Part shown: positions 20,547 to 30,575 of the stretch, piece after piece
Layout of the letters: each line of letters begins with the position of its first letter
How positions within the stretch are numbered: position 1 is the first letter of the stretch
From: Candidatus Yaniella excrementavium
Lineage (GTDB): Bacteria; Actinomycetota; Actinomycetes; Actinomycetales; Micrococcaceae
NCBI GenBank assembly: GCA_019115865.1
Contig: DXCT01000005.1
Location: 90,057-154,056 of the forward strand
DNA length: 64,000 nt
Reading direction: 5' to 3'
The notes under the pieces: model-generated
Database searches by the model: none
What the model was told of the DNA's origin: nothing
The model's input: only the letters and a program-made list of their open reading frames with translations
Made by a program: the position numbers and the translations under genes

Positions 20547-20620
20547 AGGTTAAGACTACTGGTTGAAAGTGTTTTCACCGATCAGAGTGCAATGCGGAGT
20601 CATACTGTATCGATCACGCA

Positions 20621-21004
20621 TTACTCTGGGCGTAGCAGGCGCAGGTTGGCCGGTTTTTCTGGCATCGGTGCCGGACGGGTTGGGGTTACTGAGCGATCCA
20701 CCGGTTGGATGGTGCCGGAAGTGGCGTCGAAAGGTTCGTCGTCTTCTTCGGGGGCATTGACCGCATTGGCAACGGCAAGTAAATCATCTGCGTCGTGGGT
20801 GAGTTCATCTGTTAGGCGCAAGAATTCCCAACCCACCGGTGCGGTGAATTGTTGGGCGTGCTTGGCGCAGAGGTCGTGTGCGTGGGGCTCAGCGCGTTGC
20901 GACATGGGACCTAACACTACGGTCGAATCTGCGTAGTTGAAGGTCAGCGTTGCCGCGGCAGTATTGGAGCAAGCAGTCTTGGTACATAGTCGTTGAGTTC
21001 CCAC
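20621..21004 (-). CDS. DUF3499 family protein
   Basis: TKTACSNTAAATLTFNYADSTVVLGPMSQRAEPHAHDLCAKHAQQFTAPVGWEFLRL; GTG at 21004 fits the family N-terminus better than 21139. Confidence 0.8.
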   Translation of the reverse strand: MGTQRLCTKTACSNTAAATLTFNYADSTVVLGPMSQRAEPHAHDLCAKHAQQFTAPVGWEFLRLTDELTHDADDLLAVANAVNAPEEDDEPFDATSGTIQPVDRSVTPTRPAPMPEKPANLRLLRPE

Positions 21005-21055
21005 AGCACGCCACTCTACAGCACCTGTGGATTTAGGGATTGCTAGGCTTGGGGT

Positions 21056-21412
21056 GTGGCTAGATTCTTTTCGCGACCGCGGCATGGACGCCGGGATGTG
21101 CGCGCAGATCGTTTCGATCAGGCACTTGGTATTGCACATCGTTGGTTTCTTGACCAGGTTGGTGAAGTGGCGACCATCCAGTACGTGACGGCTCCAGCCG
21201 ATTTGGCCTGGTGGGACCAGGATACCGGTCCCCCGTTGATCACAAGCGGCATGGATGAATCGGGCAGCGTGGCCATAACGCTATACCGAAAATTTATTGC
21301 TTTCACCGTGCCGGATAACGCGCTGCTTCCGGAAACGCTCTACGAGCTGTTGATCACTGAGTGGGCAACGCTAACCGGACAACGTGTCAGCGACGTCGAC
21401 CCGAGCCTCTAG
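21056..21412 (+). CDS. Metallopeptidase-family (zincin-like) protein without an HExxH motif
   Basis: Divergent partner of DUF3499; ITLYRKFIAF...ETLYELLITEWATLTGQRVSDVDPSL aligns to the family C-terminus. Confidence 0.65.
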   Translation: MARFFSRPRHGRRDVRADRFDQALGIAHRWFLDQVGEVATIQYVTAPADLAWWDQDTGPPLITSGMDESGSVAITLYRKFIAFTVPDNALLPETLYELLITEWATLTGQRVSDVDPSL

Positions 21413-21416
21413 GGCG

Positions 21417-23144
21417 CTAGTAGCCCAACCGCACGGGCAATCCAGATCCGGTTTCTTTGACTGTGTTGACCGGCATCGCTGAGATCCCCGCGGCAGAATT
21501 GACCAGGACACCGGCGTGGACCTCACCAGCATCGGTCTCTAAGATATAGCCCGCAGCATCTTCATCATCCATGGTCACTGCAGTTTGGTCAGAAAGCTCT
21601 TGGGAAAATTCTTCGCCGCGTCGTCCTTCGTCATCAATTGGCGTGATGGCAACGGTGGCTTCTTCAGCCGAGGTGAGGACTAATTGCGACTCCGGATCGG
21701 CCAGAGCGGGCAGCGCAACAAGAGTTTCTCCGCGGATGGGTGCAGTGCTTGGCAAGTAGGCGGTGTCAACGGCTGCCGTATTCCCGGTGGCATCTTCGTT
21801 GTCACCTGCTCGGTTGTAGGCTACTGAGTTTGCTGAGGCCACCACGTTGGCATCTGCGTCGATTTCTACCGCGTATGTTCCAGGGGCGACGTCAGACAGG
21901 TCAACGGTGGTGCTGGCTCCGGGGGCGAGTTCGATGGCGGAGGCTTCGCTTGGAATGTCAACGGGGCCGTCTGGGCCGCGCAACGTGATGGTAGCTGATA
22001 CCGCCGATCCGGTTGAGGCAACGTGCAGGGTTGGCTGCTGCCCTTCGAGGCCGGACTCTTCAGCGATCGATTCGACGTCACTGGGAATCTGCAGACCGGG
22101 CACGACGACGTTGGATCCGGTGGTTGCTGGTTGTAGGGTGTCGACACCGGCGGGCACAATACCATCGAGGCGATGTTGTTGGATATCTGCAGCAACCGGC
22201 CCGCCAGAGCTTGAGACCCGAACCGCAACGGAGTCTTCGCTCGGTGCCAGTCCAGCAACTAACAGCGATTGCGTTTGTCCAGGCGCCAAGGTGATATCTG
22301 AGATACCGGATTCTTCGATCGGGCCATCGGCACCAAATACAGCAAGGTTCACCGTGGAGTTGGTCTCCGAGGGGTTCGTAACGGTGAGGACCGAGGTGGT
22401 GCCGGTCGTGGTGGTGGCCCCGGTTAGCCAGTGCTGGTGGGCTGCTGGAGTACAGGCTGCGGTCGTCATGCCAGCGAGGTCGCCATCAGTTGCTGCGTAC
22501 TGGGTACTGCCGGCGGCTAGACCTGGTGTGCCGCCCACGGGTTCAACACGAAAAGCAACCGGTTGGCCGTCTGCTGCGGGATCAGAGAGGACTTCGAAGT
22601 GCGCGCGATTGGTAACGGTACCGTCTGTACCGGCGGTTGCCGGTGGACCTTGCTGGAGGTCGTCTGGCAGGGATTCGGTGATCTGGGTGGGCGATGGCGT
22701 ATCGTTAGGACTCGTTTCGGCCGCGAAATATGCGGTCCCGGGGAGATTGCCCGCCAGATCAGAGGCTGCGGCCATAGCTAGTGCGGAGACGGCGTCGGAG
22801 GAGTCTGCTGAAAATTGCAAGTCGGTGCCGTCATCGGAGCCTTCGGGAAGCATGGGGACGCCAGAGCACACACTCAATGTTTGGGCCGCAGGCAGCTGTG
22901 CTGGACGGGCTTCAGTGTCCATGTCAGGAGCGGTTGTCGCCCAGAGGCTACCGGCAACTGTCATGGCGGTGACTGCGGCAAGGGCGCCTATACCCAGCAC
23001 GGCAGCGGCCCGTTTTGAAGGTCCGGTTTTGTCAAGGCGACGCAGGGCGGCTTCACGGCGGCGGGCGCGTTCGGTAGTTGCTGCATCGAGTTCTTCGGCA
23101 GCTTCATTGGGCTCGTGTTCGTTAGTCATGCGCCCTCCGTGCAT
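21417..23144 (-). CDS. Secreted/membrane-anchored protein, DUF5719-like
   Basis: N-terminal TM then Ala/Thr-rich extracellular region; position directly downstream of the large GT2 gene. Confidence 0.6.
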   Translation of the reverse strand: MHGGRMTNEHEPNEAAEELDAATTERARRREAALRRLDKTGPSKRAAAVLGIGALAAVTAMTVAGSLWATTAPDMDTEARPAQLPAAQTLSVCSGVPMLPEGSDDGTDLQFSADSSDAVSALAMAAASDLAGNLPGTAYFAAETSPNDTPSPTQITESLPDDLQQGPPATAGTDGTVTNRAHFEVLSDPAADGQPVAFRVEPVGGTPGLAAGSTQYAATDGDLAGMTTAACTPAAHQHWLTGATTTTGTTSVLTVTNPSETNSTVNLAVFGADGPIEESGISDITLAPGQTQSLLVAGLAPSEDSVAVRVSSSGGPVAADIQQHRLDGIVPAGVDTLQPATTGSNVVVPGLQIPSDVESIAEESGLEGQQPTLHVASTGSAVSATITLRGPDGPVDIPSEASAIELAPGASTTVDLSDVAPGTYAVEIDADANVVASANSVAYNRAGDNEDATGNTAAVDTAYLPSTAPIRGETLVALPALADPESQLVLTSAEEATVAITPIDDEGRRGEEFSQELSDQTAVTMDDEDAAGYILETDAGEVHAGVLVNSAAGISAMPVNTVKETGSGLPVRLGY

Positions 23145-26100
23145 TCCGGGTCCGCGTGGGAATCCCCAACAATAAGGTAATCAAACCCAAAATGGCAGGA
23201 AACCACCACAACCATTTCCCCGCGGGCGGAGCGTACTCCATGGTCAAATTACCGCCGGATTCCGGTAATTCAAAGGCTTGAACCCATTCGGGATCACTCG
23301 CTGTTGCGGTGAGTTCTTCTCCGTCGAGGTGGGCACGAAAGCCTGGATTGGCCCGTTCTGCTAGCACGAGTTCTCGCGGTCCGTCAGCCTCTGGGAGCTC
23401 AACGTCAATTGACCCGTCTGGATTCGAGGCAGCAATGGCAACGGTACTGCCATCTTCGGTAATACGGGCACGGGCGGTGGCTGTACCCCGCGGCGGTGTG
23501 CCCCCTTCTTCGGTGAGGACTTCGACACCGGCCTGGGTGACGTCGTCATCTTCGGCTTCGGTGTCTTCGGGAAGCACTCGCCAGAGCCATCCAGCACTGG
23601 AATGCCCCACCGGTGCCATTCCCGGGGCTGCGTCAATACCGGCGGCAAGTGTTGTTTCGGTGCCCGATGGGTCGGTCAGGACCACATAGCCAGCACCTAA
23701 GGCATCTAATGCTTCACGTGGATCAGCATCAGCATTCGAGGTCAGCTGGGCGGCGACAGTACGCAAGGTATCGTCAGCTCCGTCAGCAGGAGCTGCTTGG
23801 GGGTTGAACAGCCCACCCGTTACGGTTCGGGAGATCCAGGTGCCTGTCATATCGTCTAGCATTGTTCCGGCGCCCGAAATCAGGTGGGTCCGGATGCCTT
23901 CAGATGTCCTGGTGATCACTAGGGTGCGAGTTTGTAATGCCGAGCCGGCAGAGTCGATCGCCGTAGCCGGTAGTGCTCGTTGTTGCACACCTGCCACGCC
24001 CAAATTGCCAGTCGGCTGCGCAAGTGTGGCATCAGGGCCAGAGGTCGCATTATCGTCGTTCGTCGTCTGCGCATTCGTGTCAGCTAAGGCAGCTGCAACG
24101 CTACGTTCTTGCTGGGCTGTGCTGCGAGCTTCCGAGAGTACTTCGTTCGACACCATTCGCGGGGTCAGCCACGTGCCGACAGAAATCATGCCGGTGACCA
24201 CCAGAACCGTGGTTACCGTCCGGGCAGGCCATCCGGCACGTAACCGCACCGTGGAAGCGCTTGTGCGCAGCTGTGATTTCCCGATGGTCAGGTAGTTCAC
24301 ACCGATGATGGCAGCTGTCAGCCAGCCCATCCACATCAGCGATACGGCCGGAGTCGTTGATAGGGCCACGGGAAGGCCGGTTTGGTCTATGGAGAAAATT
24401 ACGTTGGAGTTTGCGGTAGCGGCTGCCAGGCCGACAAAGCCCATGATGATTCCGGATCGGGCGAGGTTCCCACCGATTCCAGGAGCGATGGCCCCAACTA
24501 TCGCGACCAGTAATATCGGGGCGGCGACCAGGCCAATAAATATGCCGGTCCACGGCACGGCCGCGCTGAGCAGATCCAGCCAGGGCAATTCTGCGAGTCC
24601 GGCATCGAAGGATGTTTCGTGCGGCAAGCCCAATAACAGTTGCCACGTGGGCGCTGGATCGTAGCCGGCTGGAGCACCCGGATCCGCCAGGATGGCGCGA
24701 AGGTCCGTGCGATGGGTTACTACAGCCGGGATGAGCGTCGCCGCTGCTAAGAGCGGTGTCCACCACAGGATCTTGGCCCGTGAACGCAAGACGAGCATCA
24801 CAACCACGAGTCCGGCGGTCAAGGGGATAAACATCGATGGCGCAGCGGCAATGATGACGGCCAGCAGTATCGCAACCCATGCAGCTGCGGTCAACGACGT
24901 GGCAGCGGCGTTATGACGCGCTTTGCGGCCGAACACGACTGGACGTTCAGCAGCCTCGTGTTCGGAACGCAGGGATCGGAAGAGTTGAATGTCGTCGGCT
25001 TTATAACCAATGGCGCGCAATAATGCCAGCAGAAACCAGGGCAGCAGCAAATGTGTTAGCAGCCCCCCGAGGCGCCCTTCAGAAAGGGAAACCAATAGGA
25101 CCGGTGCAGCGGCCCACACAACGCCAGCTGCGAAACGCACATAGCGCGAAGAGGTAATGGCGCCCGCCAGCGTCCACGCGCCAAAACCTGACAGCGGGAG
25201 GGCCAGGATCCATATCCAAACCAAAGTCATGGAGGCATTACTGGTCAGACCAAATAGGGCAAGCAGCCAACCGAATGGGCCGTCGTAGCCGGGAGCACCA
25301 GCTCCTGCAAAAGCCCAACCGCTAGCTGCTTTGGAAAACAATGTCGAAAGTTCGGTCGTCACCGGCAGAAGGTTCCCCCCGGCTAGAGCCGGTACCCCCA
25401 GTAAATGCCGTAGGCCAAGCAATGCAATCGCGCCAAACACAACGGCTAGCACGACGGCACCTATGCCAACCCAGTTGCGCTCCGGGGTGGCTAATTCTTC
25501 AAAATCATCGTGCCCACCCGTGGCCTGCTGTGGCGTGAGTGAGCTGCCCGTGCCGTCACCAATCACACGATCGGGTTCCGAAACTTCTAGTACCGAACGA
25601 CGGTGATCACGGACCCGTGCACGTGATGGGCGTAGCTCATCGACGGCATCATAGGGGCGGGTGCGACTTCTACTGGCCTTTTTGCGGGACTGAGCCAGTG
25701 CGACCGGGCTGGTCAAAGTACGAAGGATACCGCGAGCTTGGGCAACCCCCGTACCAGGGTCTTTCACAAAAAGTCCGACGAGCAACGCACCAAGCGTTGC
25801 CAGCCAGCCCCATATCCAGCCGCCAAGAAAACCGAAAAAGCCGGTGTGCTTCAGGCGTAGCCACCGAGATGTCTCCCATGCGGTGGTGATTTCCGGCTCG
25901 AAGGACGCGGTTTGGTGCTGCACTTCGGCTGCTGGCACCACTGCAACGCGATGCCCTGCAAGTCGGGCCCGCCAGCAGATATCCACAGTTTGAGCCCACA
26001 AAGGCGTCAAGGGGTCAAAACCCTGTAGGTCTATCCACACCTGAGTTTTCATGAGCATGCCTGGCAAAGACACCGCAAAGGTGTCGGTGCGGTGATCGTA

Positions 26101-26592
26101 TTGTCCCTGGTCGAGTTCACCGGGTTCGATCATCGACAGCACATCGCCGTTGTGGGCCACGGTCAGCCCCACATTGATCAGATGACGATCTGAAAGTTGT
26201 TTGGCACCGGCTACAGCCACGGACGGAGAAATCTCTACGGCTTCAAGTTGATTGGCCAGGGTTGTTTCGGTGACCACACCGTCGTCGGCGATGAACCACA
26301 GCCATGATTCAGCTTCCGCCTTACAGGCGGATTCTTGGGAGGTGGCTACCACATCAGCCAGCCCTGCTGCCAGGCTCTGGTCTTGGTCACATACAACGTG
26401 TTGGTAGTCGACCCCCGCTTCTTCAAATAACCGATCGAGTTTCTCCATTACTGGTGACTCGAGCTTGGAAGCGGTGACTACCACCGCGGTATCTACCCCG
26501 GCCTGACCGTGCAGGGCGGAGGTAAATGCCTCGGTGGTAGCTTCGCTGGGATTCGTTACAACGAAAATCCCGGTGATGTGGTATTTAGCCAA
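23122..26592 (-). CDS. Large membrane glycosyltransferase, family 2 with C-terminal multi-TM region
   Basis: TGIFVVTNPSEATTEAF..., VVAVPAAEVQH, many TM segments. Start set at TTG 26592, 4 nt after the whiB stop; ORF-track start 26682 would overlap whiB. Confidence 0.8.
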   Translation of the reverse strand: MAKYHITGIFVVTNPSEATTEAFTSALHGQAGVDTAVVVTASKLESPVMEKLDRLFEEAGVDYQHVVCDQDQSLAAGLADVVATSQESACKAEAESWLWFIADDGVVTETTLANQLEAVEISPSVAVAGAKQLSDRHLINVGLTVAHNGDVLSMIEPGELDQGQYDHRTDTFAVSLPGMLMKTQVWIDLQGFDPLTPLWAQTVDICWRARLAGHRVAVVPAAEVQHQTASFEPEITTAWETSRWLRLKHTGFFGFLGGWIWGWLATLGALLVGLFVKDPGTGVAQARGILRTLTSPVALAQSRKKASRSRTRPYDAVDELRPSRARVRDHRRSVLEVSEPDRVIGDGTGSSLTPQQATGGHDDFEELATPERNWVGIGAVVLAVVFGAIALLGLRHLLGVPALAGGNLLPVTTELSTLFSKAASGWAFAGAGAPGYDGPFGWLLALFGLTSNASMTLVWIWILALPLSGFGAWTLAGAITSSRYVRFAAGVVWAAAPVLLVSLSEGRLGGLLTHLLLPWFLLALLRAIGYKADDIQLFRSLRSEHEAAERPVVFGRKARHNAAATSLTAAAWVAILLAVIIAAAPSMFIPLTAGLVVVMLVLRSRAKILWWTPLLAAATLIPAVVTHRTDLRAILADPGAPAGYDPAPTWQLLLGLPHETSFDAGLAELPWLDLLSAAVPWTGIFIGLVAAPILLVAIVGAIAPGIGGNLARSGIIMGFVGLAAATANSNVIFSIDQTGLPVALSTTPAVSLMWMGWLTAAIIGVNYLTIGKSQLRTSASTVRLRAGWPARTVTTVLVVTGMISVGTWLTPRMVSNEVLSEARSTAQQERSVAAALADTNAQTTNDDNATSGPDATLAQPTGNLGVAGVQQRALPATAIDSAGSALQTRTLVITRTSEGIRTHLISGAGTMLDDMTGTWISRTVTGGLFNPQAAPADGADDTLRTVAAQLTSNADADPREALDALGAGYVVLTDPSGTETTLAAGIDAAPGMAPVGHSSAGWLWRVLPEDTEAEDDDVTQAGVEVLTEEGGTPPRGTATARARITEDGSTVAIAASNPDGSIDVELPEADGPRELVLAERANPGFRAHLDGEELTATASDPEWVQAFELPESGGNLTMEYAPPAGKWLWWFPAILGLITLLLGIPTRTRNARRAHD

Positions 26593-26596
26593 GGAG

Positions 26597-27172
26597 TTAG
26601 GAGGATTTCTTGCGTAGGCGACGGCGCTCACGTTCGGACATGCCGCCCCAAATGCCAAAGCGTTCGTCATTGGCCAGTGCATATTCCAGGCACTGCTCTT
26701 GCACTAAACAGGCTCCACAGACCTTTTTAGCGTCGCGTGTCGACCCGCCTTTTTCCGGGAAGAATGCTTCCGGGTCAGTCTGGGCACACAGTGCATCTGC
26801 CTGCCAAGCAAGCTGACCGTCGTCTGCGGTGTCCCCAAAGCCAGGAAGCGCTTCCCACAGGTCGGTGGTTGACGGCGCTTCTGGCTCAGCTTGCACACCC
26901 GGGTGCAGCGCCGTCACAGTCGCTTCTGGGGTCTCATCTGTAGCGATATCGACCATCGCGTCGTGAGCCGCCAGGTAGGCGGTGGCACGATCATCCATCG
27001 TAGTGAGGTCTTGTCCAGCACTGGGGTCTGCCGGATCCACAAACCAGTCAATAGGAACTTCTCGTCCGTTACGAGTTACGGATTGGCCCTCGCGGCCGGA
27101 ACGTTCCGCCCGTTGTGCATTGTCCATAGGTTCCTTTCCTGAGCTCCCATCGGGCACATAGCCCGGCATCAC
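26597..27172 (-). CDS. whiB2: WhiB-family Fe-S transcriptional regulator, WhiB2-like
   Basis: DALCAQTDPEAFFPEKGGSTRDAKKVCGACLVQEQCLEYALANDERFGIWGGMSERERRRLRK; four Cys conserved. Start uncertain. Confidence 0.88.
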   Translation of the reverse strand: MMPGYVPDGSSGKEPMDNAQRAERSGREGQSVTRNGREVPIDWFVDPADPSAGQDLTTMDDRATAYLAAHDAMVDIATDETPEATVTALHPGVQAEPEAPSTTDLWEALPGFGDTADDGQLAWQADALCAQTDPEAFFPEKGGSTRDAKKVCGACLVQEQCLEYALANDERFGIWGGMSERERRRLRKKSS

Positions 27173-27406
27173 GTAGAATGCTTTCAGCGCGCCTACTCGA
27201 TGCGGTAAGTAATCTATTGTACTGCTTCCTAATTACACCGTTGTAACTTGCAGTAAGTCAAGCTGAGATCCAGACAAACATGCGGCCTGCCAGGCAATTC
27301 ACAGCCAATTTTCAGTCCAAGGTCATAGTCGCTTCGAGTTCTCACCTGCGGTGATACTCAGAAGTAGCTAGCCTAAGAAGCAACACTGTTGCCGTCAAAG
27401 GACATC

Positions 27407-28069
27407 ATGATCTCGCTGAATCCAACGCCCTCAAATCAACCACTTGAACCTGGCACTAACCTGATCGCCCACTTAACGGCATCGCCAAGGCCGGCCATTA
27501 TTCACTATGCCCAAGACGGCCGCACCGAGCTTTCAGGCCGCGTCGCTACCAACTGGGCCACCAAAATGACCCACCTCCTCGACTCCTACGGCATTGAGAC
27601 ACCCGACCAAGTGCTGGTTGACCTGCCGATCACCTGGCGATCACTCGCTTTGACCTTAGGCGTTGCATGGACAACTACCGCCTGCACAACCGATCCAAAC
27701 GAAGCTGCAGCCATTTTGACCGATCAGCCCGAGCATCATCTCAGCGCTGCTGCAGAGCTCTTTGTCACACACCGTGACGACATTGATGCGGCACTCATCA
27801 ATGTCGACGACGAAGTGCTGTCACACGCAGACCAGGCACTGCTACCAGTCCCAGACATTATTGGCAGCGCACAGACCACCCAGCAATCCTCTGAACATGT
27901 GGAAACTCATCCATCCGGTGTGGTGATTCGGGCCGGGGAACAACGACTCGACGCAGCAACCTGGTGGGCCATCATTGATGCATGGCGCAGAACGCAACCG
28001 GTCGTTCTCGTTGAAGACTTTGACGATGCCCAACTAACACGCATCATTACCACTGAACGGCTCGGCTAA
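27407..28069 (+). CDS. TIGR03089 family protein
   Basis: About 220 aa truncated AMP-binding-like protein; adjacent to LCP/GtrA/purK cluster. Confidence 0.7.
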   Translation: MISLNPTPSNQPLEPGTNLIAHLTASPRPAIIHYAQDGRTELSGRVATNWATKMTHLLDSYGIETPDQVLVDLPITWRSLALTLGVAWTTTACTTDPNEAAAILTDQPEHHLSAAAELFVTHRDDIDAALINVDDEVLSHADQALLPVPDIIGSAQTTQQSSEHVETHPSGVVIRAGEQRLDAATWWAIIDAWRRTQPVVLVEDFDDAQLTRIITTERLG

Positions 28070-28620
28070 CGGCCGGTTGGGGGATCTTCGTCACCAGTTT
28101 TTTCTGACTGCGATGCGATCTGCGGTATTGAACCGGTCAGTATCTGGTAATCCTGCCCGGTTTTTGGGTCGGCCTCCATGGCTTCAGTGAACACCCACAA
28201 CCGGTAAGCGATAAATCGGAAAATAGTCGCAAACCCAAGACCAATGATGTTGCCAAAAAGCACCATGCCGCCAGCAGAGGTCACCCCCAAGAAGTATTTG
28301 GCAATGAATACGAAGGCTGCTTGAATGCCGGCACCTACAGCGTTCATGACTAAGAAAAGCACTAACTCGCGCATCACGTTGGACTGCCGGCGATTCCTAA
28401 ACGTCCAATAGCGATTAGCTACCCACGAGAATATCGTAGCGACCCCGGTAGCAATCACTTTGGCTTTGACTGCTGAGTCTTCCATGGGACCGGTGATCAA
28501 CCATAAAAATATGCCAGTATCGATAAAGAAGCCGATACCGCCAACTACCCCAAACTTCGCCACTTCACGCCATAGCAGTTGCACCAGTGCCACGATACGT
28601 TCCCGCACTCTGTGCAACAT
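28066..28620 (-). CDS. GtrA-family membrane protein
   Basis: FGVVGGIGFFIDTGIFLWL, ATIFSWVANRYWTFR, FRFIAYRLWVF. Confidence 0.88.
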   Translation of the reverse strand: MLHRVRERIVALVQLLWREVAKFGVVGGIGFFIDTGIFLWLITGPMEDSAVKAKVIATGVATIFSWVANRYWTFRNRRQSNVMRELVLFLVMNAVGAGIQAAFVFIAKYFLGVTSAGGMVLFGNIIGLGFATIFRFIAYRLWVFTEAMEADPKTGQDYQILTGSIPQIASQSEKTGDEDPPTGR

Positions 28621-28794
28621 TGGTCCTCCTTGAGCCGCGGTGGGGTCGTAGATACTCTAGCCTGCTCCACTAAAATACTGTTGAATTCAACCGGTCCAGA
28701 AAATCTTTGCACGCTGGTGCCCATCAGACACCGGGTCCGTGTCGCATGCCACCCACCCAACACGCCACGAGTGAAAGCACGCTAGTGTGGAGGC

Positions 28795-29961
28795 GTGACT
28801 TTTCCAACAATAGGTGTAGTAGGCGGCGGCCAGTTAGCTCGTATGATGGCTCCGGTCGCGATCAATCTTGGCGTGAAATTGCATGTCCTTGCCGAAGCTG
28901 AGGATGTTTCAGCCACCACGGCGGCCACGTTCACCGTCGGTGACTACAAGGACTACGACACGCTGGCAGCCTTTGCCAGCGGCGTCGATGTGGTGACCTT
29001 CGATCACGAACACGTCCCCACAGAACATCTGCAGCGCTTGCAAGACGCCGGGGTACAGCTTGCTCCCGGCCCTGGCGCGCTAGTGTATGCCCAAGACAAG
29101 TTGCTCATGCGCTCCAAGATGGCTGAGCTGGGTCTACCGCAACCAGCATGGCGTGCTGTCACTTGCGTTGATGAACTGCTCAGCGCAGGCGAAGATATCG
29201 GATTCCCGATTGTACTGAAAACACCGCGTGGTGGTTATGACGGTAAGGGTGTCTGGGTACTGGACTCTGCTGACGAAGCCCGTCAGACCCAGGACTGGTT
29301 TAACGGTTCGCACCCTGCGCTGTTGGTCGAGGCAAAAGTCGAGTTCCGCAGTGAACTCTCAGCCCAGATCGCACGCTCCACCACCGGTGAGACCGTCACC
29401 TACCCCGTTGTTGAGACGATCCAGACGGATGGCGTGGCCGACATCGTGAAAGCTCCGGCACCACAATTGGCGGCTTCGACTGACCACGCAGCACGCACTG
29501 CAGCTGAGACGATAGCCAAGAGCGTGGGCGTCACCGGCATGCTGGCCGTTGAACTGTTCCACACACCAGATACCAATGCCGGATTCATGATCAATGAGCT
29601 AGCCATGCGCCCACACAATACCGGCCACTGGACTCAAGACGGCGCTGTGACCAGTCAATTTGAGCAACATTTACGCGCAGTCCTCGGTCTTCCCCTGGGC
29701 GCGACAGATCCCGTGGCACCCTACACTGTGATGAAAAACTATTTGGGGGCGGAAAACCAGGATCTCTACGGGGCATTTCCCCTGGCAATGCAAAAATATC
29801 CGGCGGCCAAAATTCATGCTTATGGCAAATCGGTACGTCCCGGACGTAAAATCGGACATGTGAATGTGCTCGCCGTCGATGGTGACCTCAACGCTGCCCT
29901 ATCAGCAGCCATCGATGCAGCAGAAATTATCCGGCACGGCCGAACCGACTACACTGGCTAA
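28795..29961 (+). CDS. purK: 5-(carboxyamino)imidazole ribonucleotide synthase
   Basis: [49 protein letters not shown]. Confidence 0.96.
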   Translation: MTFPTIGVVGGGQLARMMAPVAINLGVKLHVLAEAEDVSATTAATFTVGDYKDYDTLAAFASGVDVVTFDHEHVPTEHLQRLQDAGVQLAPGPGALVYAQDKLLMRSKMAELGLPQPAWRAVTCVDELLSAGEDIGFPIVLKTPRGGYDGKGVWVLDSADEARQTQDWFNGSHPALLVEAKVEFRSELSAQIARSTTGETVTYPVVETIQTDGVADIVKAPAPQLAASTDHAARTAAETIAKSVGVTGMLAVELFHTPDTNAGFMINELAMRPHNTGHWTQDGAVTSQFEQHLRAVLGLPLGATDPVAPYTVMKNYLGAENQDLYGAFPLAMQKYPAAKIHAYGKSVRPGRKIGHVNVLAVDGDLNAALSAAIDAAEIIRHGRTDYTG

Positions 29962-29987
29962 AACCGTTATCCCCCAAGGAGTTTCGT

Positions 29988-30524
29988 GTGACCAATACGC
30001 CCAGTAGCCCTCGCGTTGCAGTTGTCATGGGATCAGATTCTGATTGGCCCGTCATGCAAGGCGCTTCAGAAGCGCTTGCCGAATTCGGTATCGAGTATGA
30101 GGTCGACGTCGTCTCAGCCCACCGTATGCCGCATGAAATGATCGAGTTCGGCACAACTGCTGAACAACGCGGTCTTTCCGTCATCATTGCTGGCGCTGGC
30201 GGCGCTGCACACCTGCCAGGCATGCTCGCCTCCACGACTTCACTGCCAGTTATCGGCGTGCCCGTCCAACTCAAAACCCTCGATGGTATGGATTCGCTTC
30301 TGTCGATAGTCCAGATGCCCTCCGGCGTTCCGGTGGCTACTGTGTCAATCAACGGAGCACGAAACGCCGGACTCTTGGCCGTCAAAATATTGGCTGCTAA
30401 CACCGGAGACGACGCTCAGCAACTCCGCAAGCAACTCACCGATTTTTCCACCAATCTGAAAGAACAAGCGCAAGCAAAAGGCGCAAAACTGAACGCACAA
30501 CTGGCTCAACGCGACAATCGCTAA
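29988..30524 (+). CDS. purE: 5-(carboxyamino)imidazole ribonucleotide mutase
   Basis: [35 protein letters not shown]. Confidence 0.97.
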   Translation: MTNTPSSPRVAVVMGSDSDWPVMQGASEALAEFGIEYEVDVVSAHRMPHEMIEFGTTAEQRGLSVIIAGAGGAAHLPGMLASTTSLPVIGVPVQLKTLDGMDSLLSIVQMPSGVPVATVSINGARNAGLLAVKILAANTGDDAQQLRKQLTDFSTNLKEQAQAKGAKLNAQLAQRDNR

Positions 30525-30575
30525 ACTGTCTCATTCGGTTTCACCACAAACTTCCCCAACCCTAATCGAGTAACA

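Noticed and set aside
20547-20620. Looked for a SAH riboswitch upstream of ahcY
   Set aside because: Short region with no recognisable conserved SAH motif
21847-23175. 442-aa plus-strand ORF opposite DUF5719
   Set aside because: Antisense to a well-supported secreted-protein gene; Ser/Ala/Arg-rich composition typical of a shadow frame in GC-rich DNA
24101-24880. 259-aa minus-strand ORF inside the GT2 gene in another frame
   Set aside because: Same-strand out-of-frame ORF in a conserved membrane glycosyltransferase; His/Arg/Gly-rich artefact composition
28060-28075. Overlapping stop codons of TIGR03089 (+) and GtrA (-) genes
   Set aside because: Real (CTAA/TTAG overlap), but convergent overlaps of a few bases are common in compact genomes
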